Assembly (NCBI GenBank): GCA_947447835.1
Contig: CANFLP010000030.1
Span: 1-17,298 of the forward strand
Length of the DNA stretch: 17,298 nucleotides
Reading direction: 5' to 3'
From: Bacteroidota bacterium
GTDB lineage: Bacteria; Bacteroidota; Bacteroidia; Chitinophagales; Chitinophagaceae
Shown: positions 14,194 to 17,298 of the stretch, in pieces
How positions within the stretch are numbered: position 1 is the stretch's first letter
Layout of the letters: the number at the start of each line of letters is the position of its first letter
Made by a program: the position numbers and the translations under genes
Notes under the pieces: generated by a model
Databases searched by the model: none
What the model was told of the DNA's origin: nothing
What the model saw: only the letters and a program-made list of their open reading frames with translations

Positions 14194-15840
14194 ATGAGAT
14201 ATTTATCCCTTTTATGCTTTAGTTTCCTTGTACTGCAATTAAATGCCCAAAAACAAGTAGTACCGGTTAAAGCAAGTTCCAAACCAAAATTAGTAGTTGG
14301 TATTGTAGTAGATCAAATGAGATGGGACTATGTAAATAAATTTAAGCCTTTCTTTAAAAGCAAGAACGGGTTTTTACACTTTGTAAACGAAGGCGCTACT
14401 TGTGACAACACGATAATCCCATATGTACCTACTGTTACTGCTTGCGGACATACCTGTGTTTATACTGGATCTGTTCCTGCATTGCATGGTATTGCGGGTA
14501 ATATGTGGTACGATAATGTGAAAATGAAGCAAGTATATTGTGTAGAAGATGCATCGGTTCAAGCTGTTGGGACCACTAACAACGCAGCAGGACAAATGAG
14601 TCCTGTGAATGTTTGGACAAGCACTATAGGAGATGAATTAAAATTGGCTACTAATTTTAAGAGTAAGGTAATTGGTGTCTCATTAAAGGACAGAGGTGCT
14701 ATTATCCCAGCTGGCCATGCTGCAGATGCTGCATATTGGTATGATACTAAATCGGGGAACTTTATTAGTTCTACTTATTACGCAGCATCGCTTCCTTCTT
14801 GGTTAACCAACTATAATAATGCGCATCATGTAGATAGCTTATACAGCCTTGGTTGGAAATTAAGTTTAGCAAATAGTGTGTATGAAAATAATTGCGATGC
14901 TGACGAAAATGTTTATGAGTCTACTCCATTTGGCAAGGACGCAAAGCATATGCCTTATGATTTAAGTAGTTTTATTGGCAAAGATTATTCAAAAATTGCA
15001 AGTACTCCTCAAGGAAATAATTTAGTGATTGATATTGCTAAACAAGCCTTATTAAATGAAAAAATGGGTGCTGATAGCATTACCGATTTACTTGCTGTAA
15101 GCTTTTCTTCCCCAGATTATATTGGCCACTCATTTGGACCTAATTCATGGGAAACATTAGATGGTTATGTTAAATTAGATGAAATATTGGCCGACTTTTT
15201 TAGCTTTTTAGACAAGCAGGTAGGAAAAGATAATTACACAGTATTTTTAACTGCAGACCATGCAGTGGCTAATATTCCTGCTTATGCAAAAAAACACAAT
15301 TTACCAGGTGAGAATTACGACGATGGTGCCGTTAAGAATGATATCATTACTTGCTTAAACGCAAATAATATGAATCCTAAATTAGTGTCATTTGTAGGTG
15401 AATACAATATATATTTTAACCACTCATTAATGGACAGCTTGCATATTAGCAATGAGAGCATGGTGCATTTAGTAAGCAGTTATTTAGAGAAAAAACCACA
15501 GGTTTTACAAGTTGTTGAAAGTCGCAAGGCGGCCATTGCCCCATTGCCTCAAATGGCTAGAGAAAAAATTATAAACGGATTTAATGCACAACGCGGTGGT
15601 GACTTAATGTTATTGACTAAATCTGGCGTGGTTGATGGCTTCCCAACTGGGACTAGTCATGGTGTTCTTTACAATTACGATGCACATATACCCTTCTTAT
15701 TAGTGGGCAACGGCATTAAACATGGCGCTATCAATACACCAACGTACATGACGGATATTGCCCCTACTATTACTACTTTACTAGGGATTCAAATGCCGAG
15801 TGGTTCAATTGGGAAACCAGTATTGGAGGTGTTAAAATAA
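14194..15840 (+). CDS. PafA-type alkaline phosphatase, secreted
   Basis: Starting at ATG 14194 gives 548 residues with a clean signal peptide (MRYLSLLCFSFLVLQLNAQ). An in-frame ATG at 14128 would put 22 polar residues before it and is rejected. The enzyme belongs to the PafA branch of the alkaline phosphatase superfamily, phosphate-irrepressible periplasmic monoesterases with two zinc ions. All catalytic residues I know for PafA are present with a constant shift of two or three: D40 (VVDQMRWD), nucleophile T82 (PTVTACGHT), N103 (GNMWYDN), K165 and R167 (SLKDRGA), D308 and H312 (SSPDYIGHSFGP), D355-H356 (TADHAV) and H489 (GTSHG). The N/K/R trio points to phosphate monoester rather than diester hydrolysis. 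The cysteine-rich peptide gene follows 44 bp downstream. The likely role is phosphate release from organic phosphates outside the cytoplasm. Confidence 0.9.
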   Translation: MRYLSLLCFSFLVLQLNAQKQVVPVKASSKPKLVVGIVVDQMRWDYVNKFKPFFKSKNGFLHFVNEGATCDNTIIPYVPTVTACGHTCVYTGSVPALHGIAGNMWYDNVKMKQVYCVEDASVQAVGTTNNAAGQMSPVNVWTSTIGDELKLATNFKSKVIGVSLKDRGAIIPAGHAADAAYWYDTKSGNFISSTYYAASLPSWLTNYNNAHHVDSLYSLGWKLSLANSVYENNCDADENVYESTPFGKDAKHMPYDLSSFIGKDYSKIASTPQGNNLVIDIAKQALLNEKMGADSITDLLAVSFSSPDYIGHSFGPNSWETLDGYVKLDEILADFFSFLDKQVGKDNYTVFLTADHAVANIPAYAKKHNLPGENYDDGAVKNDIITCLNANNMNPKLVSFVGEYNIYFNHSLMDSLHISNESMVHLVSSYLEKKPQVLQVVESRKAAIAPLPQMAREKIINGFNAQRGGDLMLLTKSGVVDGFPTGTSHGVLYNYDAHIPFLLVGNGIKHGAINTPTYMTDIAPTITTLLGIQMPSGSIGKPVLEVLK

Positions 15841-15884
15841 TCATATTAATAAAAAGCGTAAATTAGTAGTCTAAATCAACATTT

Positions 15885-16067
15885 ATGAAAAAGATATCTA
15901 TTTTATTCCTAGGCTTAGCATTAAGCCTTTCTGCTATGGCAAATTGTGATGGCAAATGTAAGGACAAGTCAAAATGTGCGGATTGCAAAAAAGAAGCAAA
16001 AGCAAAACATAAATGCACAAAAGAATGTATGAAGGATGGCAAGTGTGCCGAAATGAAAAAGAAATAA
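15885..16067 (+). CDS. Small secreted Cys/Lys-rich peptide with a duplicated cysteine motif
   Basis: This 60-residue product has a signal peptide (MKKISILFLGLALSLSAMA) and a mature part of about 41 residues with seven cysteines and many lysines. Cysteines 21, 25, 31 and 34 and then 44, 48 and 54 show the spacing C-x3-C-x5-C twice, 23 residues apart. The copies CDGKCKDKSKCAD and CTKECMKDGKCAE are recognisably similar, and the fourth cysteine of the first copy (C34) is M57 in the second. No aromatic residue is seen in the mature part. The pattern suggests metal binding or a disulphide-rich fold, but I recognise no named family. It lies 44 bp after the phosphatase gene and before a perfect terminator, so it may be cotranscribed with it. 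The signal peptide and terminator make it a convincing real gene despite its size. Confidence 0.75.
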   Translation: MKKISILFLGLALSLSAMANCDGKCKDKSKCADCKKEAKAKHKCTKECMKDGKCAEMKKK

Positions 16068-16105
16068 TCACATCGTATTACAAAATACTTTTAACGTTAC
16101 TTACT

Positions 16106-16135
16106 AAAAAAGCCACTCAATTGAGTGGCTTTTTT
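16106..16135 (+). terminator. Perfect palindromic terminator after the Cys-rich peptide gene
   Basis: The 30 bases are an exact palindrome: AAAAAAGCCACTCAA joined to its complement, giving a 13-bp stem with an AATT loop and T6 at the 3' end. It lies 38 bp after the peptide's stop. Being symmetrical, it could also stop transcripts coming from the isocitrate dehydrogenase side. Confidence 0.9.
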
Positions 16136-16153
16136 ATATTCAACATGTCGTGA

Positions 16154-16334
16154 TTTATTACGCAAGCTTTTTTTCCAATTTATTTGTCAAAATAAATAAA
16201 ATCATAAAAGATTCAAAAAAAAGATTGCGAGGTTTTATTACGCAAGCTTTTTTTCCAATTTATTTGTCAAAATAAATAAAATCATAAAAGATTCAAAAAA
16301 AAGATTGCGAGGTTTTATTACGCAAGCTTTTTTT
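16154..16334. repeat. Exact 80-bp tandem duplication, 2.26 copies, covering the icd 3' end
   Basis: Copies run 16154-16233 and 16234-16313, with a partial third at 16314-16334. No difference is seen between the two full copies. The partial copy includes the last 17 coding bases of icd and its stop, so each full copy carries an echo of the codons for KKLA-stop, then about 60 bases of A+T-rich downstream DNA and the icd terminator arms. Each unit also holds the AT-only inverted repeat TTTATTT-GTCA-AAATAAA. Confidence 0.93.
16295..16325 (-). terminator. Intrinsic terminator overlapping the icd stop, copied at 16215-16245
   Basis: On the minus strand TTGCG (16325-16321), within the last icd codons, pairs with CGCAA (16309-16305) across an 11-base loop that contains the stop codon, followed two bases later by T8 (16302-16295). 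The stem is short, so strength is uncertain. The 80-bp duplication supplies an identical second hairpin at 16215-16245. Confidence 0.55.
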
Positions 16335-17298
16335 GAAGATTTGAATCTAGTGCATCCAAGAACTCTTCGGTATAAACATAGTGTTCGCCATGTTTAACTT
16401 TGTTTCCATGAACACATACTGCTAAATCCTTAGTCATAATACCAGACTCAACGGTTTCCACACAAACATCTTCTAATGCTTTAGAGAAACGAATTAATTC
16501 TTGGTTATTATCTAATTGACCTCTGAATTCTAAACCTCTAGTCCAAGCAAAGATAGATGCAATAGGGTTTGTAGAAGTTCTGTTTCCTTTTTGGTGCTCG
16601 CGGAAGTGACGCGTCACTGTTCCGTGTGCTGCTTCTGCTTCCATTACTTTACCATCTGGTGTAATTAAAGTAGAAGTCATTAAACCTAAAGATCCAAAAC
16701 CTTGAGCGACAGTATCAGATTGTACATCACCATCGTAGTTTTTACAAGCCCATACAAAATTACCATTCCATTTTAAAGCACTAGCGACCATATCATCAAT
16801 TAAACGGTGCTCATAAGTAATACCTGCAGCATCATACTTAGCTTTAAATTCTCCTTGGTAAACTTCTTCAAAGATGTCTTTAAAACGACCATCATATTTT
16901 TTCAAGATGGTGTTTTTAGTAGATAAGTATAATGGCCATTTTTTAGCTAATGCTTGGTTAAAACAAGCACGTGCAAAACCATAAATACTTTCATCGGTAT
17001 TGTACATTGCCATTGCAACGCCATCACCTTTATAATTAAACACTTCAAACTCTTGGTTATTGCCATCCTCACCTTCAAACTTGATGGTTAATTTACCTTT
17101 CCCTTTTGTTACAAAGTCAGTTGCACGGTATTGATCACCGAATGCATGACGACCAATACAAATTGGTGCAGTCCAGTTAGGTACTAAACGAGGAACATTG
17201 TTACAAACAATTGGCTCACGGAATACAGTACCATCTAAAATGTTACGGATTGTTCCATTAGGGCTCTTCCACATTTGCTTTAACTTAAACTCTTCCAC
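16318..17298 (-). CDS. icd: NADP-dependent isocitrate dehydrogenase, eukaryotic-like type, N-terminus beyond the right edge
   Basis: The visible 326 residues are the C-terminal four fifths of a homodimeric NADP-IDH, which oxidises isocitrate to 2-oxoglutarate in the TCA cycle. The sequence closely follows human IDH1: the first visible residue corresponds to human position 83, so about 82 residues are missing. Substrate-binding arginines equivalent to R100, R109 and R132 are at visible positions 18 (PNGTIRN), 27 (TVFRE) and 50 (IGRHAFGDQYR). WPLYLSTKNTILKKYDGRF, HRLIDDMVA, CKNYDGDVQSD, EAAHGTVTRH and TSTNPIASIFAWTRGL are also clear. This type differs from the E. coli Icd family. The gene ends LQKKLA at 16318, and its 3' end lies within the 80-bp duplication. 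The first visible codon is GTG (Val), not a start. Confidence 0.96.
   Translation of the reverse strand: MEEFKLKQMWKSPNGTIRNILDGTVFREPIVCNNVPRLVPNWTAPICIGRHAFGDQYRATDFVTKGKGKLTIKFEGEDGNNQEFEVFNYKGDGVAMAMYNTDESIYGFARACFNQALAKKWPLYLSTKNTILKKYDGRFKDIFEEVYQGEFKAKYDAAGITYEHRLIDDMVASALKWNGNFVWACKNYDGDVQSDTVAQGFGSLGLMTSTLITPDGKVMEAEAAHGTVTRHFREHQKGNRTSTNPIASIFAWTRGLEFRGQLDNNQELIRFSKALEDVCVETVESGIMTKDLAVCVHGNKVKHGEHYVYTEEFLDALDSNLQKKLA

Noticed and set aside
16154..16334. Possible CRISPR array or phage attachment site
   Set aside because: The units are directly adjacent with no variable spacers, there are only 2.26 copies, no cas or integrase gene is near, and the repeat includes the icd coding end. 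It is a simple tandem duplication.

Overview
The window looks like chromosomal DNA from a low-G+C member of the Bacteroidota, most likely Chitinophagaceae or a close relative. I infer this from five things: a type IX secretion (T9SS) sorting domain, a DUF3078 outer-membrane protein, the gene order miaB / sigma-54 activator / lptE / TPR-like protein / secG, several matches to the Bacteroidota promoter element TAnnTTTG, and weak or absent Shine-Dalgarno sequences. No tRNA, rRNA, transposase, integrase or CRISPR array was seen, and no stretch over 300 bases lacks a gene.

Left part (1-3904, minus strand). A phage-tail-fibre-like surface protein runs off the left edge (1-1833). Directly upstream of it is a small secreted protein with a T9SS sorting domain (1868-2386). 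A terminator at 2501-2530 separates this pair from a second transcription unit: an ABC-transporter ATPase (3140-3904) followed by a DinB/YfiT-type metal-dependent thiol transferase (2570-3097). The ATPase gene and purK (3974-5095, plus) diverge from overlapping promoters. purK converges on a DUF3078 outer-membrane protein gene (5122-6126, minus).

Middle part (6262-12740, plus strand). A promoter at 6262-6294 drives miaB, a sigma-54-type AAA+ activator without a sensor domain, lptE (TTG start, overlapping the activator), a TPR-like protein and secG. These genes touch or overlap, and a strong terminator follows at 10710-10738. They link tRNA modification, LPS export and protein secretion in one operon. 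mltG (peptidoglycan chain-length control) and a YihY/BrkB membrane protein follow, overlapping each other by 32 bp.

Right part (12742-17298). A PLP-dependent alpha-oxoamine synthase (minus) diverges from a PafA-type alkaline phosphatase (plus). Next comes a 60-residue secreted peptide with seven cysteines and an internally duplicated cysteine motif. A perfect palindromic terminator follows, then an exact 80-bp tandem duplication that copies the last 17 bp of the coding sequence, stop codon and terminator of the next gene, a eukaryotic-type NADP isocitrate dehydrogenase that runs off the right edge.

Most of the window is housekeeping and envelope biology. The least-explained items are the fibre/T9SS pair, the duplicated-motif cysteine peptide, the sensorless sigma-54 activator inside an envelope operon, the unassigned oxoamine synthase and the 80-bp duplication.
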